Assembly (NCBI GenBank): GCA_030562195.1 | Contig: CM060200.1 | Coordinates: forward strand, 10,044,001 to 10,108,000 | Reading direction: 5' to 3' | DNA length: 64,000 bases | Source: Nipponacmea schrenckii | Taxonomy: Eukaryota > Mollusca > Gastropoda > Lottiidae | Shown: in pieces, positions 53,401-63,508 of the stretch | Layout: each line of letters opens with the position of its first letter | Position numbering within the stretch: position 1 is the first letter of the stretch | The notes under the pieces: model-generated | Told to the model about the DNA's origin: nothing | The model's input: only the letters and a program-made list of their open reading frames with translations | The model's database searches: none | Translations under genes and position numbers: made by a program

Positions 53401-56158
53401 AGCAATACATCATGGTCATTTTAAATATTACCAATAAGGGAACTGTGGGTTACACTGACATAAAGTAAAAGTCATTTTCTCCCTTCTTCTCCATAATCCA
53501 TCTCGATAATTTTATTCTTCTGGGGAGCTACTATTTTGGAAATCCATGCTATATGCATGTTTAGGTAATTTTTTTCTTTACAGAGTGAGTGTCACTGTCA
53601 GTTGTTTCAAAAGAGAATGATCATGGATCAACGCATATCTTATATTTAGACAACATCAGGTCGCACTCTACGGACAATCACGCTTGCATTATGTAAGGGA
53701 AGGTCAGTCTCTGATAACCTTTTTTGAATTTAAACAAATGTGCAAGTTACATGTGCGTAACCAGTTGGAAAGAGATAGATCCTTAATGATAGCGCAGTAT
53801 CCTATATTGCAAGAAAATGTTGTTACGGATAGCTGAAATTGAGCTCGAACAATTCATCAATTTACACTATGAACACAGACCAAGTTTGAAAACGTCTGTG
53901 ATTAACTAATAAAACTGTAACAAGATGAAGTTTATTTGATGATGATAATAATTTCTATTTCTATAGTATGTGTCTCTATGGAACAAGCTGTCAGACAGTA
54001 TCATACTGTCTCCAAATCGATGAACATGGATTGTTAACTCTTTTATGACCAAGATCTGAAAAAACCTGAATCGAGCGATTCTCTTCAATGCCACCAATCG
54101 CCCACTAGTTTAATAAAATAAATGAGAAAAGCTTCTTTGGTTAAGTTCTTATCGATTAATTAGCTAATTTCTCACATTTAGATCAAACGAAGATTTTCTT
54201 ATACGATTGATATATACAAGTTCTTTTTCTGGAACAGCGGAATACCCTTACACAAGATTGAAATTTGTCCGCCATAGATAGAAATTAAGTTTAGAGCGCA
54301 GCTGGTGGGTCGAAGCATGTAGGTGGAAAAAAGAACTGGATAGCCTGTGCGAAATGACGATAAAAGCAATCTTTTAGTATATTTGCAGACGAACTCTCAT
54401 TTACATTTACACTATAAACATAATCTTGATATTGTGTATTGATAATGGGCGTTTACCGTAATAAATGTAAAGGTTGACCTGTAAGTGTCGTTGGTCTTAA
54501 TTAGATCAGTAATTTTGATTTAATTGTAAGGGGGCGTAAGGCGTAAGATGATTCAGGAGCCTCAGTGAAACATGGAACAAAACTTTTATACAACTATGTA
54601 CTCTTTCAAAATTAATGACACAAAGGTATGCTTGGGCGATTCTGTACATTTCTTTTCTAACGTGTCTTTGAAAACAGTTTCATATTGTATGGGAAAGTCG
54701 ATGGAATTAGTTGTATGAGCTTGAACAATTATTGACATGTTAACATTATGTGGTGATTTGCTTTAAGTAGTCAGACCGTAAACCATTGATAACTAATTAA
54801 TAATAGATGCGCATCATCAGTGTGAATAACATCAAATAACAGGAGTTCAATTTTGTTCAAAAGAGCAGATGGACAGACACAGATCTCTGGAGTCCTTATC
54901 CACATGTCAATCAATGCCAAACCGGCTTCCTAGACTCTACTGATTGGCATGTCAGTGAGCTTGGAGCTAAAAAGAAAAAAGCCACTTTAATGGGTTTATC
55001 TGATATCGACAGTAATACGCCTTCAAAGCAAGATTGTACTTCCCAATTCTTTGCATCCAATTTGGGTTATTAATAATATATTTGCACCAACAGTGATAAC
55101 GATCCGTCTATATATTCCAAATAGAGACTCTTAATTGATTTTACAAAGACAAACTGCAACACACGATCATTTCGAATCTTCCTACGTTGGACAGTTCCAA
55201 TGAACAGTATTCGTTTCGAATCTCCAAAAAACGACTCAACAACCAGAAGTGACATATGTTTTTGAAATTTAATAATACACTATGCGCCTAATTAATAGCC
55301 TGTTTTCGCGAATATTTTACTTTCCGCTTGTCAGATGGGTATTTTAAAAACAGCAATGTACAATAAGATTGGAACACCAAGCTCCAAAGATTGCACATAA
55401 CAAAATGATTACTGACATAAATGTAACTTATCCCACGTTATATAGATGATAGATCATCCCTGTTTCCTTTTCAAATCTTATGGCTCGTGTGATTAAATTT
55501 AACCCCATAATTGTGTCTTTCATGTTGGTAATATCATGCATATAATGCTAGGATAAAATGACTAGCTACATAGTTCTATACAGATTTTTCTTAAAATTGT
55601 ATTATGTACTTGCTATTTTAAACGAAGGGCAATTCTGGTTAGCTTTTCATATTGCAAAAATTAGGATACACATCCTTGTATCCACTATCATTATATTATC
55701 TTTACAAAGAAACATTTTCCGAAAGTAGAAAAAACTAGGACTTACCTCTCTGAACTCGTGAGAATCAGATTAAAGATGGTGGCTGTAGCTGACATCATCT
55801 CGACAAATCCGGATAATTTACACAAAAAATTACTTAATTCCCAATGTCCAATAAAATATCGTCCAACTTCTGCTGGAACACAAACTAGTAAGAATAAGAC
55901 ATCAGCCCAGGCCATACTTAATAAACAAGGAAAAGTTACACATTTAGCACCATGTCCACAACACATTACCGCAATGACCACAAAATTACCAAATAATCCC
56001 AAAACAAACGTTATTCCATACACTACCACCATGGGTATAAAATGAGGTTCTCGAACCCATGGTTTTCGAAGTTGTTCTAGATCACCATAGTAAAAATACG
56101 CATAAGTAAAATTATATTTTTGTTGAAGTAGTAAGGTTTCATTATCCATCACTTCCAT
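32252..56158 (-). CDS. Gene B: inverted paralog of gene A, class A GPCR, six exons, 411 aa
   Basis: Joined exons on the minus strand are 56158-55746, 49990-49867, 48180-47960, 39145-39016, 36989-36867 and 32476-32252. Exons 1-5 have the same lengths (413, 124, 221, 130, 123 nt) and phases as gene A. All family landmarks are kept: GN, D86, C113/C198, ERY, W165, P223, SWGP, NPVIY. It is expected to be a plasma-membrane receptor with the same ligand class as A. Loop 3 (exon 4) and the C-terminal tail differ most, so coupling or desensitisation may have diverged. Introns share almost nothing with gene A. Intron 4 appears to use a GC donor. No frameshift or stop is seen, so both copies look functional. 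Confidence 0.93.
33590..34340. repeat. Diverged repeat with about 190 bp period
   Basis: GACAATATATTGAATAT..TTTGACCTA followed by AAGGTCAT and a CTTCTGTAACGGTTAAAG-like segment appears near 33617 and again near 33790, with a third GACCTAATTATTAAGGTCA near 34045. Old miniature-element or tandem duplication; no coding. Confidence 0.6.
34640..35620. repeat. 28 bp minisatellite, about 35 units
   Basis: The unit is close to ATAGAACACAGATAGATATAAGTAGATG. Variants (GATAATAG, GATGAGGGA, TATATATA) recur in the same order in blocks of about 140 bp, for example near 34886 and 35022, showing block duplications. On the minus strand no frame contains a stop in the unit and 28 is not a multiple of three, so ORFs of up to 330 codons (CSIIYLYLSVFYHL-type) run through in shifted phases. 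These are not proteins. Confidence 0.93.
36490..36720 (-). mobile_element. SINE, partial
   Basis: GAGTTTTACGTTCTACTCTTCTG, TTTCCAACTGTTGAGGGATC and TTTTTGTCCCACCCGAAC, then ATCTCACCGTGCCACC, match the family in reverse orientation, with an internal deletion of the head. Confidence 0.8.
36867..36989 (-). CDS. Gene B exon 5: TM6
   Basis: Begins after ATTTCAG with VIKMLVVIIT, contains SWGP and ends ...VFMAI before GTAAGT. The first 31 bases are identical to gene A exon 5; the rest differ at about 20 positions. Tandem copies of the acceptor and exon start lie immediately upstream (36990-37340). Confidence 0.94.
36990..37340 (-). repeat. Tandem decoy copies of the intron 4/exon 5 junction (gene B)
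   Basis: Upstream of exon 5 on the minus strand lie three further units of about 90 bp plus a partial fourth, with exon-start cores near 37080, 37170 and 37261. Their acceptors read TTCAT, TTCAG and TTCGG, so only the middle one keeps AG. Each core resembles the coding start of TM6. The same arrangement occurs in gene A. Confidence 0.88.
36990..39015 (-). other. Gene B intron 4 (GC-AG)
   Basis: Runs from GCAAGT at 39015 to TTTCAG at 36990. Carries the tandem junction copies at its 3' end. Nothing else recognised. Confidence 0.8.
39016..39145 (-). CDS. Gene B exon 4: intracellular loop 3, GC donor
   Basis: Begins after GATTTTCAG and encodes YPRNGIRHNTSVGKGLND, then a Ser/Lys-rich stretch ending DPALQSRQQ. 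Length (130 nt) and phase match gene A. The next bases are GCAAGT, not GT, so intron 4 would be a GC-AG intron with an otherwise near-ideal donor (CAG|GCAAGT). Reading through would add residues that gene A lacks. Confidence 0.87.
39698..40169. mobile_element. TTAA-flanked miniature inverted-repeat element
   Basis: AGGGGCACAGGCTTGATTT at the left is mirrored by AAATCAAGATTGTGCCCCT at the right, with TTAA at both outer edges (39694-39697 and 40170-40173). Length about 470 bp with no transposase. TTAA duplication recalls piggyBac-type mobilisation, but the termini are not the classic CCC-type, so the superfamily is open. Confidence 0.75.
40180..40660. repeat. Two-copy diverged direct repeat, about 290 bp apart
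   Basis: CAAACTGACGAATGATAGTTCAAG, AATATAAAGGTGGA and TTTGCACAAACGAGTGCAATG-type words of the first copy recur in order in the second (about 40470-40650) with many changes. Confidence 0.65.
41390..42060. mobile_element. Dispersed repeat D interrupted by an ATACGCCC-type miniature element
   Basis: Left part (to about 41530) carries TCAGAAACAGGAAT and AAATGACAACTCGC..TCTTGAGACTG of repeat D; right part (from about 41996) resumes with TAGAAATAGAAAGTAAATTCC. Between them, 41532-41995 starts TTGCCTAGCAAGATACGCCCA and ends GTTGGCGTAT, with three AAACTGTAGTCTC units of about 150 bp, the same design as the 28998-30526 element. Confidence 0.65.
42505..42670 (+). mobile_element. SINE fragment
   Basis: GGGACAATAAACCGAGGCCCC, TGCTACAGGCTGTG and AAAGATCCCTCGACAGTTGG match the SINE core in sense orientation, followed by CCGCTGTCCTG and GCACACTGCAT. 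Confidence 0.8.
44030..44320. repeat. Degenerate 20 bp tandem array (CTGTCTTGACATTGATAGTT)
   Basis: About 14 diverged units. The minus-strand open frame rich in TELSKSRQN-like residues is a by-product. Confidence 0.85.
45185..45365 (-). mobile_element. SINE with intact tRNA-like head, internally deleted
   Basis: On the minus strand: ACGGTGGCTCAGTGAGTTAG (A-box-like) then, about 35 bases on, GGATTCAATCCCGG (B-box-like), then TTTGAGATGAACTTTCGGAT. The body is shortened and joins to GTAAAACTCCATTCATTTC at the tail. Confidence 0.85.
47960..48180 (-). CDS. Gene B exon 3: extracellular loop 2 and TM5
   Basis: Begins after CATTTCAG with DTETNLYYNN and ends ...HMSSAQ plus two bases before GTAAGT. 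The conserved loop cysteine, NVS sequon, TM5 proline and tyrosine are present. The first 147 or so bases differ from gene A at about two positions; the last 74 differ at about 25. Confidence 0.95.
48181..49866 (-). other. Gene B intron 2
   Basis: Phase 0 GT-AG intron of 1.7 kb, against 0.44 kb in gene A. Nothing recognised inside. Confidence 0.85.
49867..49990 (-). CDS. Gene B exon 2: ERY end, loop 2, TM4
   Basis: Begins after TTTTTTCAG, completes the ERY arginine and encodes YFAIAHPLTS and a TM4 with the conserved Trp, ending ...FVVM before GTAAGT. It is a clear homologue of gene A exon 2 but about a quarter of its bases differ. It contains no long ORF and was found by its splice sites and paralogy. 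Confidence 0.93.
50955..51105 (+). mobile_element. SINE head and body fragment
   Basis: AGCTGTGGTGGCTTGCTCTC with GGGTTAAAATCCCGG resembles the tRNA-like head. It is followed by ATCCCTCGAAAGTTAGAAATCG and CTGTCCTGGAAAATTTCCTC. Confidence 0.7.
51475..51545 (-). mobile_element. SINE tail fragment
   Basis: GATGAAGTTTTACGTCCTAC then TTTCTGCACCTTCTAGGCTAATGAAG match the 3' end of the family. Confidence 0.75.
51704..51869. repeat. 33 bp tandem repeat, five copies
   Basis: Unit TGTAAACTTGCATTGGCAAA plus CATTGAAGGAAGG, nearly perfect (one A to G change). Because 33 is a multiple of three, an 11-residue motif (CKLALANIEGR on +, MFANASLHLPS on -) repeats in frame on both strands, giving open frames up to 112 codons. 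No other coding evidence. Confidence 0.92.
52510..53075. repeat. Dispersed repeat D with a 172 bp internal tandem duplication
   Basis: GTTACAATTG.TAAAAGCCACTT through AGGCTTAAAATCCATG occurs twice (from about 52524 and 52696) with few differences. The unique right half continues AAATGACGACTAGTCG and ends ATTCAAGACCCAAATCAAACCCCGAAAATGG. Another copy is at 63080-63370. Confidence 0.8.
55746..56158 (-). CDS. Gene B exon 1: N-terminus, TM1-TM3
   Basis: The start codon is the ATG at 56158-56156 (A at -3, G at +4), encoding MEVMDNETLL. The frame stays open upstream for about 29 codons, but I see no further in-frame ATG in that stretch. The donor is AG|GTAAGT. Only three differences from gene A are seen near the 5' end and about eight in the last 15 bases; the block between is identical. 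Confidence 0.95.
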
Positions 56159-59100
56159 AATTATTTGCAATGCGTGTTCGAAACTTCTTGTAAAATACCG
56201 AATGCCGGAATGTTTTTGTACTATTGTCACAGTAGAAATTCGCACAGTGAATCAATTCTTAAACAGCGTGCATCCAATTCCAACGCTCCTGCACTGATCC
56301 TGCGTTGAAAGATTTTAATTCAATACCGTCTTAAATGATAAGTCCTATTTTAATTTGATTGGTTCATTACTTCTAGAATATCGCTGATCTCTAAATTATA
56401 CCTATCTCTGTGACCACTGAATCAACTTCTGCCAAAGTTCTATACACCAGAAATTTGGAGTTGTTCCTGTTGTTTAGCCTGTATTTACTGTTACGTCATT
56501 CCACCGGTTCAAGTCAAAAATGGTACTTACAACACTTTTCAATTATTTCGTTTGTCAAATCCGGGATGTTACTGTTGTTACTGAAGGAAGTTTCACTTAA
56601 ATTGTAGTATACATTGAAATATATTTTCAATAATATTTTCTGTTCAATCACGTAACTCTCTATCGTTTCATCAATTCAAGAATACGTATAGCATTCACAC
56701 GTCAAAATGGAACAATACAAGCCTGTCGCTGAACAAACATAACCATTACATATTGTTAATGGTCTTATATCCCCGTGACTAGCATTAGATAATCAAATAC
56801 GTTCGTGATATATATGCCCGTATCGAAACCATAGGAATTATACTCTTGAGTTGAAAAAAATATCAGAAATTCTCACCAGAAATTCTCATTAGTAATTTGA
56901 TCTGATTCAGTACACATTGTTTCCAATGACATTACATTCTGTTTTCCTGGAAAAAAAAAATTCAATTTTCAAGACAACTATAAAATGTTTTGTAGACATA
57001 ACATTTGTATAAAGTGAACCTTTACAGATAAAATTTTTTAACATTCTTATTCTATATGAGTATCGGGGACACTGATAAATCAATTTCCAATATTTAAATT
57101 TCCATTTAGACGTATGTGCTTCCTGCAATTCCAAAGATTTATGACTTTACAAATCGCAAAATGTGCTTGATTTACTTAAGCTCTCGCGATTAATGATCTC
57201 ATCAAACACTTAGTTTACGTTGATTTGCCAGATGTCCGATTGAAAAATTGTAATAGCACAAATTGAGCCTAATTCATATGAACAATTTCTAGTAAACATC
57301 TGTATACAATCCCTTAAACTGCCATAAAAGCCCGTGACAATAAACATTACGTCAGTAAATGATATTTGCGAAACATTGACACTCCTGTAAGTGTGCGGAA
57401 TAATCTCAGAATTAACAGGAGATCTGAGATCATTTTCTCACATTTAACACAAATCGGGTAAAATTCATGTAATTTTTTTCTTTCTTTCTTTGGAAACGAG
57501 AATAATCCATATTTAATGGGCATTAAGTAAAATACATTCTTAAAACTTATAATAACTTATAAATTTAAGCATAACTATTAACATTCCTGTGATCAAATAT
57601 ATATCCAAGTATAACTTTTAAAAACTACCCACTCTGTCACTACAAAGTTACCAAAGAGAACCACAAACATATTAAACACAAATTTCTTGTGCTGGATGAT
57701 AAAGATACGTTGTTTCTGTATTCATTCACTAATATACACATTGTCAATAATAACTGATATCGCCTCTAAAAACAATGTGTATACTTGGACAAGAACTTCG
57801 ATCGGCAATTTGATCTTAACCCACCCACCCTATCACGAACAGAACTATATGTAATAATACAGATCTATATTTAACAGCTGCTCTTGTCGACATCTCTGGG
57901 ATGTCCAACTGTCAGTAAAACTCGAAGACTATAGAAAACACTGACATCTACTACCGATATAAGTGAACAGTTTGGAAGACGGATTGGTTTTTAAAGCCAA
58001 CAGTCTAAGAAAACCAACCAGTCGAAAACAATATATCATATTGTATCTCTTTTAGTTTATTATCAATATGAATAATATCGAACCGTTGCTACAAGAACAT
58101 GGTGTATTTCAGATTATCAATATTTATCGCGGGCCGAAAATACAGGAATTTTTAAGAATATTCCATGACCTTTAACTACGCTCTACTCTCGTGGATACTT
58201 CTAACTCCCTTGGATTATGTGTCGCATTTTAAGTGGTCTTAGAAAAGCATAATCCTTTCAAATAAACCTAATACTTGTTTTTGAATAATGAATAATTTAC
58301 ACAGTTTTTATAGTATACTACTCCTCAATTTAATACAATAATACACAGCGTTTCAACAATTACACTGTCGTCATCAGGTGAACAAGACTAAAAACAAAAA
58401 GAGTAAGGCCTATATATAACAAGTGCAAAACAATAACATAAGCTGAGAGCTGAGATTAAATACTTGTTTTTTTGTTTCCTTTCACGAGTTTAACTATTGT
58501 TTGAAAATAAGGGCACCTGCGAATATATATTACTTCTTGTTGATCATGTCTGTAATATGAAACACTGGTATCTTCACTTATAGTTATGGAACTGTTTGCT
58601 TGCATTGTAAAAAGGAAAACATCTAAATTAAAGTTTGAAGATCCAGATCCAAGAAGGGGGCACTTAAAATGACGACATGTTTAAAAAACTTTCGAACATA
58701 GAAGGCGAACATTTCTATGGTAAGCTGTGAACATTTAAGATTAACGAAACATTTCTGGTGTGAGTTATACTTTAGGATACGTGTATATTTATTTTTCGTT
58801 ATATTTCAATAATCTTCTATATACCGTCTCTTAATGTTGTCAGATTATTTTCCAAATTAATAGTTTTCGGTTCACAATAATCCATTACAATAGAAATACC
58901 TATCCGGTGCATGTTTTTGTATCTTTGAATGTTGGTTCGTTTGTGTGTAAGCATTTAACATCCGGCAATCCGTGCCACAACGTAACAATATAGAGATCAG
59001 GCCTTTGAAAAATGTTGCATAATACAAAACATACACACACAAATGATGTTCAAACGTGCCTTGCAAGTAGTATGATTACTATGTGTTCGACATGTATCCT

Positions 59101-59864
59101 AACTATCAATATTTTTTTTCTGAAAACATTCTTCAAAAAAACATTTTAAATTGCATGTTATTTTCTCCTGGCTAGATTTCATTATAATAAACTCAATACA
59201 GCTCCTATAAGGACGTCATTATTTCCACTTGACAAAATCTATGAACTGATTAGCCTATGCCAATATAAAGGAATTGTTTCCATAAATTATTTTTAGTATA
59301 CAGGTTAAAAACTTACCCACAATAAACCTTTTTTATAATTTTTTTCATTTTGTCCATAGATTTCATGACTGCTTTGAAACCAGGAAGATGGTTCGTTTCC
59401 AAAAATTGTGGAAAATATGGAAAAATTGCATATACATTACAATCAATCAGTTGCTCAACTCGATCAATCCATTTCTGGATATAAACGTATTGACTGCGAT
59501 GCTGATGAGATCCTGCAAATCGTCGATCGACATTATAGTTCAATATATTATTGTATTGTCAAATTGTAGTCAGTTAGGTACAGGCAATGCGTAAGATCGA
59601 ATCTGTACTGTTTGGATTCAGACAAATTGTCGATTCAATAATATCTGAACAAAGCTGACATATCCTAATAGATTTTGGATATCTTTAACAACTACTATAA
59701 ATGAAACCAATTTTTAGTTTGAAGCGCAGAAACTTCTTTTTAAAGTCGTTTGTGGGCTCATTTTGACTGAATTTAACTATTGATCAGAATATCCTGGATG
59801 CCAAAAGTTGTTAGAAGTCGCTGAGATCATGCAAGTCTAACTCAGACTCATTGGTTGGAGTAAT
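56159..59864. other. 5' flank of gene B
   Basis: AT-rich with no recognisable gene or clear TATA box. A relative of the TTAA-type miniature element is at about 57050-57330. Confidence 0.55.
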
Positions 59865-60185
59865 GAGAAATGAAATGAAATGAAATGAAATGAATGAAGT
59901 TTTACGTCCTACTCCTCTGCACATTGTGCAGAACTTAATGGGAGAAATATTTTCAGGACAGCGACAGTTGCCTACTCTTTTTTCAATTTTCAACTGTCGA
60001 GGGATCTTTAACGTTCACAGCCTGTAGCACATGGGACCTCGGTTTACGCTTTTCAGTCCCTCCGACCTGCATCCTGACAAGGCGAAACCTGGCTGAAAAA
60101 TCCGAAAGTTCATCTCGACCTTTTCCGGGATTGAGCCCTGGATCTTCAGGTCAGCGAGAAAGCATCTAACTCACTGATCCCTTGG
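59865..60185 (-). mobile_element. tRNA-derived SINE, full length
   Basis: The best copy in the window. On the minus strand: degenerate A-box region GGATCAGTGAGTTAGATGC, B-box region GGGCTCAATCCCGG, then GGTCGAGATGAACTTTCGGA, GCAGGTCGGAGGGACTG, AAACCGAGGTCCCATGTG, AAAGATCCCTCGACAGTTG, GAGTAGGACGTAAAACTTC and a tail of five ATTTC-type pentamers. The plus-strand GAAAT run at 59867-59892 is that tail. Confidence 0.9.
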
Positions 60186-61004
60186 TTAATGAGAAAGGAT
60201 GATGATCAAACGTAGGTGACGTTCGATTGGAGAGTTCTGAACAGACCGTCTGCTCCAGCTCTGGCATCAATCAAATGCTATGAAAGTTGCATGGTAATGT
60301 TATATTGAAATTCTATTCTTTTTTCTACCCCTCAATCTTTTAATTTATTCTGTTTTCACGTATTATTTTTCCGCACACAAAGAACGAGTTCGATTAGATC
60401 GCCCCCCCCCCCAAATAAATAAAATAAATTAAAATAAAATTAATAAATAAATAAACTTTTTTATCAACCCTACCTTAAATCGGTGCCAAGACCATAGTTG
60501 TTTCATAAATGTGAGGTTTTTCAAATCCTCAGGAGTCTGATACACATGAAACCCAAGAGCGTTACCTCTTTAAACATTAGCATCCGGAATGTGGTTCAAC
60601 AACATTAGTATTTTATTGGAGGCCTTCATTTCTCGACACATTAAGTGGTGGTGATATCTGGGAATTGCTGCAAGGTAGTGATATCAAAGTCTGTAAATTG
60701 TTGTTTTAAGGTTAATAATAATAATTTGAAATCGTTAGTGTTAACTCAATATTGATTGAATTGGCCGATGTATTTACTTATCAAATATTTTCTATTCATA
60801 TACTATATTATATAGCAGATGTTTATTTTCATATCAAAAAAAAGTAATTGATATGGAATGTATGTATTGTCCACGGGATTTATACTTTTAACTGTTACAG
60901 ATATAACACAAATATTAACACAATCAAAACAAAACCAGAGACGTACTATTTGAAGTACATTTTGGGCAGCAGATCAGACTGAAATGGTACATACGAAACA
61001 ACGA

Positions 61005-61221
61005 ATGGTTCTTACATGGAAATGGAAACGAGCGGTGTTCATTGTCATTTTGAATCATACTAATTCGAAATTCTATAAGGGATATAATATTTCAATAAAA
61101 CCTTTAAGTAACATGTTAAGGTTTCTAAATAGTTTTAAATCAGATTTGACTTTCTAAGTTCGAGGTTGTTTTAAAAAATGGCTGTGAACTACGTTCGTGA
61201 GTGTTTCCATGTAAGAACCAT
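61005..61221. mobile_element. Foldback miniature element, copy 3
   Basis: ATGGTTCTTACATGGAAA at the left and TTTCCATGTAAGAACCAT at the right are perfect inverted repeats. Homology continues inward through CATTTTGAATC/AAAATGGCTGTGAAC. About 217 bp, non-coding. Confidence 0.85.
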
Positions 61222-63079
61222 ACTCATGACTTTCAGCATACAGTATTCTGTAATGATATTATTTTTTTCTGAATGTTCCGTTATAAAAATCCAATAACAG
61301 TTCCTTTCGTCACATCCTAGTTTGACAGTTGACATTATAAACAGTGAGAAACACAATGAATTAGAAATGAGGATGCAAGTTGTAACACTTTTATTTAAAT
61401 GTCTATTTCGCCTATAGCTCTATTTTTTCAATTCTTTTAGTATTGCTTTAAGTCATCTTGGATATACAATATCAACTTGATATCTGGGATAATTTTTATA
61501 TGTATTATGTTTCTGTATAGCAGGCCTTCTCGTGGACATATATTAGTGGACAACAGGACAATTTTGCGTATCTTTCTCTTACTGAAATTCAGAAGCCAAT
61601 ATGAATCTTTGTATGCGAACAATATATGGGATCCCTAAAATTTTCATTTGAACACTCTTCCAAAAAATGTATGCATTTTCCATGGTCGTACTAGAACAAC
61701 ATACATTGAAACACCGAATAATAAAAAGTAAGCTTGATTTGACTCTAAACAATAAGAGAATCTAACTATAATACCATATATCCGTAACAATTTGTAGACC
61801 GAGATTCCGACATTAAGACCGTAAACATTTTACTATGAACAACATACCTTAGGGAAAAATTGATTTCGTCTGAAAATCTCCCATTCGCCATTTCTTTTGG
61901 TAAAATTTAGATTGAACAATTTGATTATCATTTTATCACATCAAATTACAATTTAGGCCAATCAAGTTAAAGTTTGATAAAAAAAAAATCATAAAAATTT
62001 TGTAGCAAACACAAAACGATTCAGCCGTAGACTTGACATCAATTTTGGTAATGTCGTTAGATCACTAAGGATATAAATACCGCCGAGAGTTGTATATTTC
62101 TAGATTTGGCAGAGATTTTAACGAAAAATATAATTTGATTGCAGATTGTCGTGATAAATCTATTATAGCTAATCATAGGAAATCGTAATCGTAAAATAGC
62201 TATGCGATACCGCTTAAATTTAAAACACATTCCTTTAATTTAAGAAAGGATCAATTTGTGGATTAGACGTCAGATTTTCAGTCTGATGTCGCGACATCAA
62301 GTGGTTGGAAGAGAATTCGACACCGACTTAGTTAGAGACTAAGGGAGGTTAATGATATGCTACTGTTGAGTGTTAAATTTCGTCATTAATGACTTGAAAC
62401 AAATTAACGTCCGGGAATATCGTGTGAAGTAAATAAAATAATAGGTCTATGTTATTAGATTCCATGTCCAGTCTAGAGGTCAAGCCATGTTTCTATGTAT
62501 TAGAACATCATTCAACCATCAATAATCAATATTTATGGCACTTTGTGTCTAAAAGCACTACGATTTAATCAAGAAATCATTTAAACATTAACCCATTGAA
62601 ATTGAGCACGTTAATAACTAAATTGATGCGAGTTAAAGAATCAGACGCAAACACGTTAACATTCATATGTCTAGGGTTAATCCCCTAATTCGAACATTAT
62701 TACAAATAAAGCGACTTTTCTGATAGTCTGCGATTCAGTATCTGCTTAAAACAAACGATAATTTCATTTACCGACCCTACTGGTTTGTATTGTTAAGTCC
62801 TACGGTAACAGTATGTATGGGTTTGTATTGATTGGCATTATAATATATATCTCAAAACACAAGAAAAGAAAGTATAATATGTAAGCTAGGGATGGTTACA
62901 TTCAGGAAACTGACAAACAACGAACGGAAATTTGATTGAAAAACGGATGATGTTATGACTATGCTTTTTCATGGAGTATTATATTTATACTCTAATACTA
63001 GTAATGAAGGTCGGTAATTAATGGGACGAAAACACACAAATAGACAAATTCGACATCTTTTGACTGATTGTACCTTTAT
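61222..63079. other. Unannotated AT-rich region
   Basis: No gene, clear repeat or RNA recognised in this stretch. Confidence 0.5.
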
Positions 63080-63370
63080 TTCAGAAACGGAAATTTTCAC
63101 AGCTCACCTTCGAAATTGGAGCCATTTAATCCACGTTTATTTAGAATATCCGCGTTTGAAAGTTAAAATGACGACTCTTCTTTTCTTGAGCTTCTGCCAT
63201 TTTTATATATAGTAAAGATATAATACAGAAAATAAATTCCTAGTTTACGGTATTTTTGAAGGGATTGTACTACATGTATTTCGTATATTACTAGTATATT
63301 TGAGGACTGTTTACATATATTCAAGACCCAAATTAACCCCCGATATGACAAATTGGGGCCTCTAACGTAG
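63080..63370. repeat. Dispersed repeat D, copy
   Basis: TTTCAGAAACGGAAATTTTC, CTCACCTTCGAAATTGGAGCC, AAAATGACGACTCTTC, ACAGAAAATAAATTCC and ATTCAAGACCCAAATTAACC match, in order, the 52510-53075 copy. Confidence 0.75.
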
Positions 63371-63508
63371 TTATATGATGAAGAACGTCATTTGGAATAT
63401 TATCACGATGGACCGTTTTGCTGCGATATGACAAACCGAGGCCTTTAACGTAGTTATATGATGAAGAACGTCAGTGGGAATATTATCACAATTTGCCGTT
63501 TTGCTACA
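63341..63508. repeat. Tandem duplication, about 83 bp, two copies
   Basis: CGATATGACAAA..GGGGCCTCTAACGTAGTTATATGATGAAGAACGTC recurs about 83 bases later with few changes, at the end of a repeat D copy. Confidence 0.9.

Larger units (their letters stand above)
49991..55745 (-). other. Gene B intron 1
   Basis: Phase 2 GT-AG intron splitting the ERY arginine, 5.75 kb. Contains two SINE pieces, a 33 bp repeat and a tandem duplication of dispersed repeat D; no gene seen elsewhere in it, including 53100-55700. Confidence 0.85.

Noticed and set aside
55758..56045. 95-codon ORF antisense to gene B exon 1, and its twin at 2916-3185
   Set aside because: The antisense peptides match only because the sense exons match; the sense frame holds the receptor.
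56159..56245. 29-codon N-terminal extension of gene B
   Set aside because: The frame is open but has no ATG in it, and gene A has an in-frame stop at the equivalent side.
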